A DNA stretch of 64,000 nt from Methanobacteriota archaeon (GCA_023399215.1 JAEWQJ010000026.1:1-64000); one strand, 5' to 3'; positions 18,144 through 27,980 are shown, counted from the first letter of the stretch. Numbers and translations are program-made. Notes: generated by a model from the letters alone, not told the origin.

Positions 18144-19412
18144 GTGCCAAATATGATTGAAAACACAAAAACAATATCATTAGCTTTTGGAAGCATGGCA
18201 CTTGAGCTGGATATCCCGGAAAAAAATGTATCCAGTATTATTCTGCCTTCAGAGCCTGAAAAAAAGGAAGATCCGACTTCTTTGATTAAAAAAGCGCTTG
18301 AAAATCCCATAAAAAGTAAAAGGCTTTTTGAGATTGTAAACCCTGATTCGAAAATTGCAATTATAGTTAGTGATGTTACTCGGCCAACTCCTACTGCAAA
18401 GCTTCTTCCTCCTCTACTTGAAGAGCTTTATCTTGGAGGAGCAAAGGACGAAAATATTACTATTGTCTTTGCTCTCGGGCTTCATCGAAACCAGACTGAA
18501 GAGGAATCCCGAAAACTGGTTGGAGAAGAAGTCTACAAAAAAATTCGTTGCATTCAGCATGATACCGACAGATGCAGACGCATTGGCATAACTTCCCGTG
18601 GAACTCCGATTGAAGTCTTTGAAGACATTATGGATGCCGATGTTGTTATAGGGATCGGAAGCATTGAATTTCATTATTATGCAGGATACAGTGGAGGGGC
18701 AAAGTCCGTACTGCCTGGAGTAAGCTCGAAAGAAACAGTTATCACAAACCATAAAATGATGATTGATGAAAAAGCTGTTTCCGGAAGGGTTGATGGACCT
18801 GTCAGGCAGGACATGGAAGAAGCAGCAAAAATTTTCGGCCTTGACTTTATCCTGAATGTGGTGCTTGACAGCAAAAAAGAGATAGTTACTGCTGTTGCTG
18901 GGGACTTTATCGAGGCCCACAGGAAAGGCGTGGAAGTTGTGGATTCTATGTATAAAGTGCCTGTGGTACCTGCCGATGCGGTAATTGTTTCCTGCGGAGG
19001 CTTTCCTAAAGATATCAATCTCTTCCAGGCAAATAAGGCGCTTGACAATGCAACTCAGGCTGTGAAAGCAGGAGGCTCCATCATTCTTGTAGCCGAATGT
19101 GCCGAAGGGATAGGAAACCAGGTCTATGAATGCTGGAACAGGGAGTGCCGGAGTCCAGATGAGGCAATCGAGCGTTTCAAAAAATGTTTTGAGTTCGGCG
19201 GGCACAAGACTGCAATCATTGCAAAAACTTCAAAGAAATTTAAACTTTATCTGGTTTCAAAACTTTCGGACGAACAAACAAGAAATGCATTCTTTACTCC
19301 TATGGCAAGTGTAGAGGATGCTCTGTATGCAGTGCTCTCGGAAAATCCTGGCGCAAAAATTCACCTTATGCCTCATGGAGGGCAGACCCTACCTGTTAGA
19401 AAAGAAAATTGA
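18144..19412 (+). CDS. larA: LarA-family nickel-pincer hydroxyacid racemase/epimerase homologue (paralogue 3)
   Basis: 422 residues. H114, H177, K187 and H203 occupy the catalytic and nickel positions, so it should bind the nickel-pincer nucleotide. It shares the first 110 residues closely with paralogues 1 and 2 but differs after the GGAKSVLPG motif: TNHKMMIDEKAVSGRVDGP replaces the FHSFYSKLFEGDPLSGR type. This is nearer to the loop seen in other LarA homologues and suggests a different substrate. It is convergent with a sodium:solute symporter 105 bp away. ATG at 18144 or 18153 are both possible. Confidence 0.88.
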   Translation: MPNMIENTKTISLAFGSMALELDIPEKNVSSIILPSEPEKKEDPTSLIKKALENPIKSKRLFEIVNPDSKIAIIVSDVTRPTPTAKLLPPLLEELYLGGAKDENITIVFALGLHRNQTEEESRKLVGEEVYKKIRCIQHDTDRCRRIGITSRGTPIEVFEDIMDADVVIGIGSIEFHYYAGYSGGAKSVLPGVSSKETVITNHKMMIDEKAVSGRVDGPVRQDMEEAAKIFGLDFILNVVLDSKKEIVTAVAGDFIEAHRKGVEVVDSMYKVPVVPADAVIVSCGGFPKDINLFQANKALDNATQAVKAGGSIILVAECAEGIGNQVYECWNRECRSPDEAIERFKKCFEFGGHKTAIIAKTSKKFKLYLVSKLSDEQTRNAFFTPMASVEDALYAVLSENPGAKIHLMPHGGQTLPVRKEN

Positions 19413-19446
19413 GAGATTTCTAAAATAAGCAGGAAAAAAGGGAGTA

Positions 19447-19506
19447 AAACTAAAAAATAAACGGAAATAAACTGCGAAACTAAAAAATAAACGGAAATAA
19501 GCTGCG
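19447..19506. repeat. 30-bp direct tandem repeat, two copies
   Basis: Units 19447-19476 and 19477-19506 differ by one base. It lies between convergent larA (paralogue 3) and the symporter. Confidence 0.85.
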
Positions 19507-19517
19507 GGAGGTCAGGC

Positions 19518-21179
19518 TTAAACGCCTGCCGAATCCGCTGCACTGTGTGATGTTGCTTCCGATGCTTCTTCTTCATCTTCAAACCTGAGACTGAAAGCTC
19601 TTTTGAGGAACTCTGGAGAGAACCGGGGTGTCATAAGGCTTACTACTATCAGGACAAGGAAGGATAGTGGAGTTGCGATCATAATTGGATCTACAAGGGG
19701 CCAGGTACCTGTAAGTAAAGTTTCTTTTCCAAAGATTGCCTGGCAGATTCCTAGAGGCACTGCTTCTTTTGCATGGACAAAGACCAGCCAGAAAAGACTG
19801 CTTATCGATCCGATAACAAGACTTGCAGTTGCTCCGGCTTTTGTTGTGCGTTTCCAGAACAGCGCTCCAATATAGAGAGGCAGGAAAGCAGATGTGCACA
19901 GTCCCATGAACATGGCAGTAGCTCTTGCGATAATACTTCCAGGAAGAACGTAAGCCAGAATAACTGCTACCACGATGGTAAAGGCAATTCCTATTTTTGT
20001 AACATGGACTGTGCTCGAACTTGACTTGCCTTTCATAAGGCCGTGCTGGTAAAAGTCGTACCCTATGGCTGTACCCATGGTGTGAAACTGGGCAGCTGCA
20101 GTAGACATTGCTGCCGAAAGCAGGCTTAGCATGAAGATTGCCACAAACAGCGCGGGCATTGCGTGGTTCAGATAGGCGGGAATTATAAGGTCAGTGTTTC
20201 CACCCGGGACAACCTGAGTGGCGATCATTCCTGTAGTTCTGTAAAAGTATACGTTAGAAAGAGCTCCCACAACATATGCGACTCCTGCCATCATAAGAAG
20301 AAAGGGACCCCCAACAGCAACTGCTCTTTTCAGGGAGCGGTCGTCCTTTACAGTCATGAACCTGACTACAAGCTGTGGCTGTGCAAGTGCTCCTATCCCT
20401 ACTCCCATTACGATTGTGGAAACCATTGTCCACCATATTGAGGAATTGAATGCTGGCATTGAAGTCCAGCCCCTGTGTCCCTGGTCAACAAGCGCCTGAG
20501 GCACAAGGTTTGCCATATTGGTAAGAGCCTGGTGGGCTTCTACGACTCCTCCCAGTTTACTGTAGGTATATATCAGCAAAAAGGTCATTCCTACCAGCAT
20601 GATAGTGGCCTGCATTGCATCTACGTACATTACTGAGAGGAGACCGCCTTTAATCACATAAAAAGCAATGATGACGATAAAGATCAAAAGAGAGACATTA
20701 TAGTTTATCCCAAGCGTGGTTTCAAGAAATCGGCCTGCCCCTATGATCACGCTTGCGGCGTATATCGGCATGAAAACCGCGATAAGAAGACCGGAAAAGG
20801 CTTGAATAGACCTGGACTGGAAGCGTTTTCCGATAAATTCAGGGAAAGTAATGGCTCCAAGGTTTAGCCCCATACGCCGGGTTCCTGGGCCAAAAATCAC
20901 GAAGGCAATGAATATTCCAAAAAAGATATTCATAAAGACAAGCCACAGAAGCCCCATTCCTAAAGAAGCGGCTACTCCTCCGAACCCTATAATTGCAGAA
21001 GTGCTGATAAACGCAGCTCCGTAGGAGAGGGCCATAACTGCCGGGGGTACACGTCGGCCTGCAAGCATATACCCGTCATCGGTCTGGGAATTTTTCTTAT
21101 ACCCCAGCCGAGCAACGTAGAAGGTGCACGCAAAGTAGATAACGACAAGGAGGATTAGAGTTGAAGTACTGACTGCCAT
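19518..21179 (-). CDS. Sodium:solute symporter family (SSS) permease
   Basis: 553 residues with about 13 hydrophobic segments. The N-terminal block (GYKKNSQTDDGYMLAGRRVP then GAAFISTSAIIGFGG) and the segment LLSAAMSTAAAQFHTMGTAI (about residue 360) carry the family's sodium-site features. The family takes up sugars, amino acids, monocarboxylates or vitamins with sodium; the substrate is not readable here. A 53-residue accessory protein lies just upstream in the same direction, an arrangement known for monocarboxylate-type SSS transporters. The C-terminus is acidic and low-complexity. GGAGTA before the ATG supports the start. Confidence 0.92.
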   Translation of the reverse strand: MAVSTSTLILLVVIYFACTFYVARLGYKKNSQTDDGYMLAGRRVPPAVMALSYGAAFISTSAIIGFGGVAASLGMGLLWLVFMNIFFGIFIAFVIFGPGTRRMGLNLGAITFPEFIGKRFQSRSIQAFSGLLIAVFMPIYAASVIIGAGRFLETTLGINYNVSLLIFIVIIAFYVIKGGLLSVMYVDAMQATIMLVGMTFLLIYTYSKLGGVVEAHQALTNMANLVPQALVDQGHRGWTSMPAFNSSIWWTMVSTIVMGVGIGALAQPQLVVRFMTVKDDRSLKRAVAVGGPFLLMMAGVAYVVGALSNVYFYRTTGMIATQVVPGGNTDLIIPAYLNHAMPALFVAIFMLSLLSAAMSTAAAQFHTMGTAIGYDFYQHGLMKGKSSSSTVHVTKIGIAFTIVVAVILAYVLPGSIIARATAMFMGLCTSAFLPLYIGALFWKRTTKAGATASLVIGSISSLFWLVFVHAKEAVPLGICQAIFGKETLLTGTWPLVDPIMIATPLSFLVLIVVSLMTPRFSPEFLKRAFSLRFEDEEEASEATSHSAADSAGV

Positions 21180-21289
21180 AAAAATTACTCCAGAATAGTT
21201 TCAATTACTGTTTTTTCTCAGGCATTACCAAAAAGGTTTGATTGAAGTGAACTCTTTAGGGAACTCTTTAGAGTGAATTTCTCACTAGT

Positions 21290-21451
21290 TTACTGGTCTT
21301 GAGTCACCTGTTTCTGGGTACTGCTCTTTACTGCCTGTTCTTCTTTCTCCTCTCTCCAGTTCAATATTCCATAAACCATGCACCCGAGTGCACTAAATAT
21401 ACAAGCAAGATATGCAAGCCAAATTTGCGGATCATTTATTCCTAATACCAT
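21290..21451 (-). CDS. Symporter small accessory protein
   Basis: 53 residues. MVLGINDPQIWLAYLACIFS then ALGCMVYGILNW form one transmembrane segment, followed by a charged tail of Glu, Lys and Gln. Small single-pass proteins of this form, with an IWLAYLxC and VYGxxNW pattern, sit next to SSS symporters and belong to the symporter small accessory protein family. AGGAAGG lies about nine bases before the ATG. It is 110 bp upstream of the symporter and is probably co-transcribed with it. Confidence 0.85.
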   Translation of the reverse strand: MVLGINDPQIWLAYLACIFSALGCMVYGILNWREEKEEQAVKSSTQKQVTQDQ

Positions 21452-22117
21452 CTACAATAACCTTCCTGGAAATATCCTGATAATAGTTAACGTGATACTT
21501 GTTAGCATTGTACATTAAGCTTTTTGTTATTTAAATATATTGAGTAAGGTAAAACTCCAGCAGAAAGTAACGAAGTGAATTCTGCAAACTAAACAACTAA
21601 TTTTATGCATTTCTGCCACAGATCTAACTGGATCAAGACTGAATTCCAATATTTTGAGGGACTTTTAACGCAGATTAGTAAAAGACAGCCGTAAAAGACA
21701 GCCTTATTGTCTTATTTTTCTTTGTTCTGAAACCCAGTATGTTGTTCTGTATCCAATCTGTTGTTATGTAATCTAATATGTTGTTCTGTAGTCTAATCTG
21801 TTGTTCTGTAATCTAATATGTTATACTCTCGTGCAGACAAGTTCTATCATGACAGCTTTGTGAGTTTTCTTACGAATATGGTATTACTCTTCACGCGTAT
21901 CCGCAAAATGCCCGCATTGAAAACAGACCAGTTTGTTCCAGACCATATTCTCCTACCGGTGCAGGTGAAATTTCATAGCCAGAAAAGCATCTTACATTCA
22001 AGGCTCAGAGCTGGCAGATCAAGTGAAAAAACAAAAAAATGAGAAAACGAGATTCAGAAAAAAGAAATGAAGAAAGAAAAATGAAGAAAGAAAAATGAAG
22101 AAGAAAAATCTGATTTA
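21452..22117. other. Intergenic with tandem repeat
   Basis: Contains the 20-bp array at 21722-21820. A 74-codon frame at 21818-22042 begins inside the array and is not convincing as a gene. The stretch 22040-22110 is A-rich with repeated gaaagaaaaatgaa. Confidence 0.5.
21722..21820. repeat. 20-bp tandem repeat, five copies
   Basis: Units of the type ttgttctgtaatctaatatg at 21722, 21742 (19 bp), 21761, 21781 and 21801. Confidence 0.9.
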
Positions 22118-23392
22118 TTACTTAAAACAGCACTTTGTAATCTCTCCACTGAGATCTTCCCTGAGCATTTTGACAGCTTCGTCAAATTCATCGGTCTGAC
22201 CGAGCACCCACATAAGTTTAACAAGGGCGGTTTCGGGCAAGGTATCTTCCCCTTCGATTGCACCGGCTTTCAGCATATCACGGCCGGTATCATAGACGCG
22301 GTCGCAGATTCTGCCATTAATGCACTGGGATGTAACTATAACAGGCATCTTTGCATCTGTTGCTTTCCGGATCTTAGGAATCCACTTTGTAGAAACATGC
22401 CCGAGCCCGGTACCTTCGAGAACCAGTCCTCTGTACCCGCTGTCAATATAATGGTCAAGGATTTCAGGGCCTGAACCTGGAGTGAATTTAACAAGAGCAC
22501 ATTTCGGTTCCATGCCTGGTTTGAATTTGAGAGGTCTTTCTCCACGTTTAATATAGTCAATGAAAGTTTTTATTTCCCTTGTATTGTAATCCACGATTCC
22601 TAGAGGTCGGGAATTTATTGACTTGAAGGCATCTCTACGGGAAGTATGCATTTTCCTGACTTTCGTTCCACGGTGGATCTCGCAGAAATCATCTGAGGTC
22701 GTTCCATGCATAACAACCGAAACTTCAGCAATATCACTAATAGCAACAAGGGCTGCGCAGATTGCATTCATGGCATTGTCGCTGCTCGGACGATCTGCAC
22801 TTCTCTGGGAACCTACAATAACGATGGGCACAGGTGTTTCAATCATAAAGGAAAGAGCTGCAGCCGTGTACATCATGGTATCTGTCCCATGGGTTACAAT
22901 TATTCCATCGGCACCTGCCTCGATTTCCTCTACGATTGCACGGGCAAGATTTTGCCAGGACTCTGAATCCATGTTTTCCGAGAGAATGCTTGAGATTACC
23001 CTGCCTTTGAAATCGGCTATCTCTCTGAGTTCAGGGATAGCTGCAAGGATATCGTCAGCAGTGAACTGGGAAGTTACTGCGCCTGTCCTGTAATCGATTT
23101 TGCTTGCAATCGTTCCGCCTGTGGAAAGAATAGCGACCTTTGGAAGCTTTTTTCCAGATTTCTGGACTTCCTCTCCTGTCTTTTTAGGTTCTTTTCTGCC
23201 GTTCCGGCCTCCGTTTGTGTTTTCTCCATTGTTTTCTAGAAGAGTTATCTTTACCTTATCCATGGAAAAACCGGCATTGTAACCGCTGTTCATTTTTATT
23301 GTAATATATCCTTCCATGGACGGCATTACTTTGCCTTCGTAGACAGTGCCGTTCTTTTCAATACGTACCCGATCGCCCTGTTTAAATTCCAT
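22118..23392 (-). CDS. gatD: Glutamyl-tRNA(Gln) amidotransferase subunit D
   Basis: 424 residues. GatD is the glutaminase half of the archaeal GatDE enzyme, which turns Glu-tRNA(Gln) into Gln-tRNA(Gln). Residues 1-75 form the archaeal N-terminal beta-barrel (EFKQGDRVRIEKNGTVYEGK). The asparaginase-like domain starts near 85 with STGGTIASK (first catalytic Thr) and has VTHGTDTM (Thr-Asp pair) and the ADRPSSDNAMNA block. The fold continues to the C-terminus. gatE is not in the window. It lies 285 bp downstream of argH on the same strand. Confidence 0.96.
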   Translation of the reverse strand: MEFKQGDRVRIEKNGTVYEGKVMPSMEGYITIKMNSGYNAGFSMDKVKITLLENNGENTNGGRNGRKEPKKTGEEVQKSGKKLPKVAILSTGGTIASKIDYRTGAVTSQFTADDILAAIPELREIADFKGRVISSILSENMDSESWQNLARAIVEEIEAGADGIIVTHGTDTMMYTAAALSFMIETPVPIVIVGSQRSADRPSSDNAMNAICAALVAISDIAEVSVVMHGTTSDDFCEIHRGTKVRKMHTSRRDAFKSINSRPLGIVDYNTREIKTFIDYIKRGERPLKFKPGMEPKCALVKFTPGSGPEILDHYIDSGYRGLVLEGTGLGHVSTKWIPKIRKATDAKMPVIVTSQCINGRICDRVYDTGRDMLKAGAIEGEDTLPETALVKLMWVLGQTDEFDEAVKMLREDLSGEITKCCFK

Positions 23393-23530
23393 AAATAATC
23401 CCTTTTATGACAACTTTTTGAAACGCTGTATAGATAATCGGTATTCCGGCATCATACATACATTCTTGTATAATACCTGGCTACTTTTACAATATTATAC
23501 ATTTTGCATGATACTGAGAAGTCAAGTAGT

Positions 23531-23640
23531 ATTAATACTGAGATTAATACTGAAATTAATACTAATAAGTTTAAGAGGTCAATGTAATATTAATACTGAG
23601 TATCAATACTTGGTTCATTGACATCTTGGTTCATTGACAT
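23531..23640. repeat. Two short direct-repeat sets upstream of gatD
   Basis: A 12-bp unit (attaatactgag) repeats three times at 23531-23566, and cttggttcattgacat repeats twice at 23609-23640. Both lie in the argH-gatD gap. Confidence 0.75.
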
Positions 23641-23677
23641 CAAGTATACTTAAGTCTGAAGTTTGCTTCGTTATAGC

Positions 23678-25153
23678 TCAAGTTTTCCTGTACTCATTAA
23701 CAGTTGCAAGCAGATTTTCAAAAGCTGAGTCTGTAATATCTTTCAGGGTTGCAATTTCCTGCCTGTTAAGTTCAAGCTCGGTCTGCCTTTTCGAGAGATA
23801 ATTTCGCATTTCTTCGGGAGCAGGTCCGCCAGTGATTTTTCTTCTCTTTACGTTCGAAACTGGGTTAAGGGCTTCTGTTACCATTTTCTCTGTGAGCCCC
23901 CGGTTTGAAAGAGATTCGCCCAGCACAATTTCGGTTACAGTGTCTATTTTTTCTAGAGTTGGTTTTTCCATTTCTCTCGCGAGCATCCCAACGATCTGGT
24001 GGGCAGTCCTGAAAGGAATTCCGGTTTCCCGGACAAAGGTATCCGCAAGTTCGGTTGCGGTTGTAAAACCTGTAACTGACTGGGCAGCAAGCACTTCAGG
24101 GTGAACTTTCATAGTTTTTGTCATTCCTTCCATGACCCTTACTGAAGCCCTTACGGTTTCTACAGACCGCCAGATATTTGGGGTTGCTTCCTGAAGGTCG
24201 CGGTTGTAACTCAGTGGAAGCCCTTTGCAGATAGTAATCAGAGACATTAGTGCGCCCACTGCTACTCCTGTTTTCCCGCGCATAAGTTCAGCAGTGTCAG
24301 GATTTTTCTTCTGCGGCATGATTGAAGAAGTAGAAGCGTACATGTCGTCAAGTTCTATGAAATTGAATTCGGAAGTAGACCACATTACAAGTTCTTCAGC
24401 CATGCGACTCAGGTTTATCATAAGGTTTGTAAATCCTGAGGCACATTCAATAAGAAAGTCCCTGGTGCTGACTGCGTCCATTGAATTTTCAAGCAAGCCG
24501 TCAAAGCCCAGAAGCTCCTGTGTTCTTTTCCTGTTCAGGTTAAAACCCGTGGAAGCAAAAGCCGCAGCCCCAAGCGGGCAGAGGTTTACCCTGGAGTAAG
24601 CATCCTGAATCCTGTCAAAGTCCCTGCCAAGAACGGCTTCGTGGGCGCAGAGGTGATGAGCAAACGTTGTCGGCTGGGCATGTTGCATGTGAGTAAAACC
24701 AGGCATGAGCGTCTCGGTATGTTTTTCCGAAAGGGTAAGAAGCGTTTGCCTTAGCTCATGGATTTCTTCAAGCAGCCCGGTCAGTTCTTCCCTGAGCACC
24801 AGCCTGATACAGGTCGCAACCTCATCGTTTCTGGAACGCCCAGAATGCATCCTGCCCCCAACGTCTTCCCCAACCATATCGATGAGCCTTGACTCAAGAG
24901 AGATATGGATGTCTTCATAGCTGAAATCGAGCTTTTCCATTCCTTCCTCTCGGATTTTTAAAAGCCCACTAAGGATTTTGCTGCAGTCCTCTCTATTTAT
25001 GATGCCCTGCTCTTTTAGCATTACTGTGTGGGCAAGGTCTACTGCTATGTCAGCATCAAAAATCCACCTGTCAGCTTCCATAGAGGAAGTATAACGTAAG
25101 ATTTCCTCGTCCTGGGCAGCCTCCAGCCTGCCTCTGCGTAAAATATTGCTCAT
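23678..25153 (-). CDS. argH: Argininosuccinate lyase
   Basis: 491 residues, normal for the family. It splits argininosuccinate to arginine and fumarate, the last step of arginine synthesis. MHSGRSRNDEVAT (about 102-114) and the signature STSSIMPQKKNPDT (about 283-296, with the mobile catalytic Ser loop) are intact. HMQHAQPTTFAHH (about 157-169) carries the catalytic histidine region. No other arg gene is nearby, so it stands alone or with gatD downstream. Confidence 0.97.
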   Translation of the reverse strand: MSNILRRGRLEAAQDEEILRYTSSMEADRWIFDADIAVDLAHTVMLKEQGIINREDCSKILSGLLKIREEGMEKLDFSYEDIHISLESRLIDMVGEDVGGRMHSGRSRNDEVATCIRLVLREELTGLLEEIHELRQTLLTLSEKHTETLMPGFTHMQHAQPTTFAHHLCAHEAVLGRDFDRIQDAYSRVNLCPLGAAAFASTGFNLNRKRTQELLGFDGLLENSMDAVSTRDFLIECASGFTNLMINLSRMAEELVMWSTSEFNFIELDDMYASTSSIMPQKKNPDTAELMRGKTGVAVGALMSLITICKGLPLSYNRDLQEATPNIWRSVETVRASVRVMEGMTKTMKVHPEVLAAQSVTGFTTATELADTFVRETGIPFRTAHQIVGMLAREMEKPTLEKIDTVTEIVLGESLSNRGLTEKMVTEALNPVSNVKRRKITGGPAPEEMRNYLSKRQTELELNRQEIATLKDITDSAFENLLATVNEYRKT

Positions 25154-25545
25154 CGGTTTTCCTCTCTCTGATTTTTGTGATATAAGTAGGTGTGAGTGTA
25201 ATTCCTGTTGATACGAATCTAATTTCTGTTAATGTATGTGGCAATAGTATCTGTGAAACTAATATGAGATTTAATATGAGGCTTATACGAATTAATATAA
25301 GACTTAAATGAAATACTTGATGCAAGATTTAAAGTAGGATTTGTAGCGTGGTATTATTTCGAACGCTTAAATATGAATCGGTTTCGGGGAGTTATTCTTA
25401 TTTTTCCTTTAAGGCTAACTGTATCATCAGGTAGGCCCTTGTTTTTTTCAGTAAAAATTCTTGAAAACTATTACGGCTTACTTATTTGTTCGATTTTTAT
25501 GGTATCCCAAAAAAATAAATTGTAAGGAAAGCGTAAATTTGTTTA
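25154..25545. other. Divergent intergenic region
   Basis: Gap between argH and the methyltransferase. Holds imperfect repeats of a taatatgagatt type at 25258-25320. Must contain promoters for both sides, but none can be placed with confidence. Confidence 0.4.
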
Positions 25546-26145
25546 ATGTCCGCTGTTTCAAAGTATAACCGAATCGCACCCATATATGAACTGATAGATT
25601 TACCTCTAGAATTCTTCTTTTTCCGGGAATGGAGAAAAGAAGCCCTTTCAGACCTGAGCGGAAAAATTCTGGAAGTCGGGGTGGGTACCGGAAGAAATCT
25701 GAAATACTATCCGGCAGGCTGTAGAGTAATAGGGATCGACAAAAGCGAAAAGATGCTCCGGAGAGCCCAGGAAAAAGCCGAAGGCAAGAAAAATATTACT
25801 CTTTATCCTATGGATGCCGAGCACCTTGAATTTCCGGATAATAGTTTCGATTACGTGGTCATAACTTTTGTTCTTTGCACAATCCATGACCCTGTGAAAG
25901 CTCTCAGGGAAATGAGAAGAGTCCTGAAACCTTCAGGGGAATTGATAGCCCTTGAGCACGTTCACAGTGACTACCCTATTGTTGACTTCATAGAACATTT
26001 GATTAATCCGGTTCTGTTTTTCTTGCTTGGGGATCATGCGACCCGGCATACTGTGAAGAATATTGAAAAAGCTGGCTTCACCATTAAGGAAGCAAAAAAA
26101 TTGGCTTTTAGGGATGTTTTCAGGAAGATCAGGGCAAAACCGTAA
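25546..26145 (+). CDS. Class I SAM-dependent methyltransferase (UbiE/Methyltransf_11 type)
   Basis: 199 residues. Motif I is LEVGVGTGRNL (about 42-52), followed by VIGIDKSEKML (motif II acidic residue) and DNSFDYVVITFVLCTIHDP (motif IV) with LREMRRVLKPSGELIALEH after it. This is the standard small-molecule or lipid methyltransferase fold in the cytoplasm. The C-terminal part has a hydrophobic stretch (VLFFLLGDHA), as in quinone and phospholipid methyltransferases. The next gene on the strand is a UbiB-like kinase 132 bp away, hinting at a shared lipid or quinone-like substrate. Confidence 0.9.
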   Translation: MSAVSKYNRIAPIYELIDLPLEFFFFREWRKEALSDLSGKILEVGVGTGRNLKYYPAGCRVIGIDKSEKMLRRAQEKAEGKKNITLYPMDAEHLEFPDNSFDYVVITFVLCTIHDPVKALREMRRVLKPSGELIALEHVHSDYPIVDFIEHLINPVLFFLLGDHATRHTVKNIEKAGFTIKEAKKLAFRDVFRKIRAKP

Positions 26146-26277
26146 GGATTTTTTCTTTGAGTGTATGCCCGGTTATTAAAAGCAATTAATCTGTCAAAAG
26201 GGTAATGTAAAAGCGAAAAACTCTTTAATGCAATTTAAAGAAACTCTCTTAAACAATAATAACCAATTAATAAATGG

Positions 26278-27933
26278 ATGCTGGGGAAAACAAAGCGTTA
26301 CCTTGAGGTCACACGGGTCCTTTTAAAATACAACCTTATTCCTGAACTCTATCGGGATCTGCGCACCAATTATATTTCAAATCCTGAGTGTACCTGTACT
26401 TTTGATCTTGAAAACAGGCAGACGGCTGTAAAACTCAGAGAGGCCTTTGAAGAGCTCGGACCGACTTTTATCAAAATGGGACAGACAATGAGCAAGCGGC
26501 CTGATCTTGTTCCGCAGCCTTATGTTATAGAAATGGCAAACCTTCAGGACAAGGTTAAACCGATACCTTTTGAGGAAATGGCTGAATCTCTTGACCTTGC
26601 CTGTGTTTGCGAATTCGATCCGCCTAAAGAGCGAAAACGAAAAAAAACGGAAGCAGAGCTTAAGGCTTCCCGGGAGAGGAGAGCAAAAGCTTTTATTAAT
26701 ATTTTTGACAGCTTTGATACGGATCCCATTGCCAGCGGTTCGATTGCGCAGGTTTACAAAGGAGTTCTGGAAGGGAAAACGGTTGCTGTAAAGATTCTTC
26801 GCCCGAACCTGATTGACACTATAAATATCGACCTTTCTATCCTGGATGATTTCAGGCCTGTTATGAGAAAGATTCTCGGCCTGGGGAGTAATTTTGATAT
26901 TGATGCTTTCTTGCTTGAGATCCGGGAAATGCTTACCCGTGAAGTTGACCTGAGAATCGAAGCCGTCAATATGCGGCGTTTTGAGGACAATTTCAAGAAC
27001 GTGAAAAACGTTTCTGTGCCCAAAATCTATCCCGATTACTGTTCAGCCAATGTCCTTACAATGGAGTTCATCCAGGGAATCCAGATTAAGGACATAATCA
27101 ATATGCCTGTGCCCCAGAGTAAGAAATCGGAATATACGCGTACCATTACCAAAAGTTATCTTAAACAGGTTTATATCGACGGTTTTTACCATGCTGACCC
27201 TCACGGGGGCAATATGCTGGTTGAAGAAAACGATACTATTGCCTTTATCGATTTCGGGGCTGTAGGCAGTATTGACGACGAGCTCAAAAAGAACATGCTG
27301 GAGTTTTATTACGCCATCAATAACAGGGATGTGGAAGGAGCGACTCAGGGCTTCCTGAAAATCGGGGGTGCGGATGCACGGGATGTAGATATCCGCAGGC
27401 TCAGGAAAGATATGGATAGCCTGATTGCAAACCAGAACTACGGGCTTGAAGGCAGGCAGAGTGATAATTATGCAAAACTCGGCTTGAAATACGATATTCG
27501 GCTGCCCGGGGAATTTTCAACCCTGCAGAGGGCGATCCTGCTTATAGAGGGGGTTTGCCTGGAGCTGGACCCCAGATACAACATTAAAACCATTGCTATT
27601 CCTGTGCTAATGGACGCTTATAAAAAGCTTAATACTCCAAAAGGAGCCGCTCTTCATATTGAATTTTCCACCGAACCTATGGACGAAAAGGCTGAATTGA
27701 GGGCTGCAATTCGAGAAGTCGCCGATAAAATGGAAGGAATGGGGGATAAGTTCCTTTCCTTAAAGCAGAAAGAAACAAGGAAAACTACATTTTCAAAAGA
27801 ACTCTACCTGACTGTCCTGCTTATTGCTTCAACTTACATCCTGTTAAACGGAGGTACTTTTTCCTGGGTCGGACTGGCTGGGTTTGGGGGATCGGTTCTG
27901 ATAGCACTTCTTCTTGTATTCCGAGGTAAATAA
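26278..27933 (+). CDS. ABC1/UbiB-family atypical kinase
   Basis: 551 residues. UbiB-family proteins are atypical kinase-like ATPases that support synthesis or handling of isoprenoid lipids. Visible marks are the family KxGQ motif (FIKMGQTMSKRPDLVP), the glycine-rich loop replacement (ASGSIAQVYKG), the ATP-site lysine (VAVKILRPN), the catalytic HADPHGGNML and the metal-binding FIDFGAVG. Two hydrophobic segments at the C-terminus (about 507-545) fix it to the membrane. An insert of charged residues (KERKRKKTEAELKASRERRA, about 117-136) is longer than usual. It follows the methyltransferase gene. Confidence 0.93.
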   Translation: MLGKTKRYLEVTRVLLKYNLIPELYRDLRTNYISNPECTCTFDLENRQTAVKLREAFEELGPTFIKMGQTMSKRPDLVPQPYVIEMANLQDKVKPIPFEEMAESLDLACVCEFDPPKERKRKKTEAELKASRERRAKAFINIFDSFDTDPIASGSIAQVYKGVLEGKTVAVKILRPNLIDTINIDLSILDDFRPVMRKILGLGSNFDIDAFLLEIREMLTREVDLRIEAVNMRRFEDNFKNVKNVSVPKIYPDYCSANVLTMEFIQGIQIKDIINMPVPQSKKSEYTRTITKSYLKQVYIDGFYHADPHGGNMLVEENDTIAFIDFGAVGSIDDELKKNMLEFYYAINNRDVEGATQGFLKIGGADARDVDIRRLRKDMDSLIANQNYGLEGRQSDNYAKLGLKYDIRLPGEFSTLQRAILLIEGVCLELDPRYNIKTIAIPVLMDAYKKLNTPKGAALHIEFSTEPMDEKAELRAAIREVADKMEGMGDKFLSLKQKETRKTTFSKELYLTVLLIASTYILLNGGTFSWVGLAGFGGSVLIALLLVFRGK

Positions 27934-27980
27934 AGGTAAATAAAAATCAAAAATTTTTCAGTAAACTCAGGTCTTAATGG

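Noticed and set aside
18414..19205. 263-codon minus-strand frame inside larA paralogue 3
   Set aside because: Shadow of a clear LarA reading frame; similar shadows occur in the other two copies.
21818..22042. 74-codon frame after the 20-bp array
   Set aside because: Starts inside the array, mixed composition, no homologue recognised and no ribosome site.
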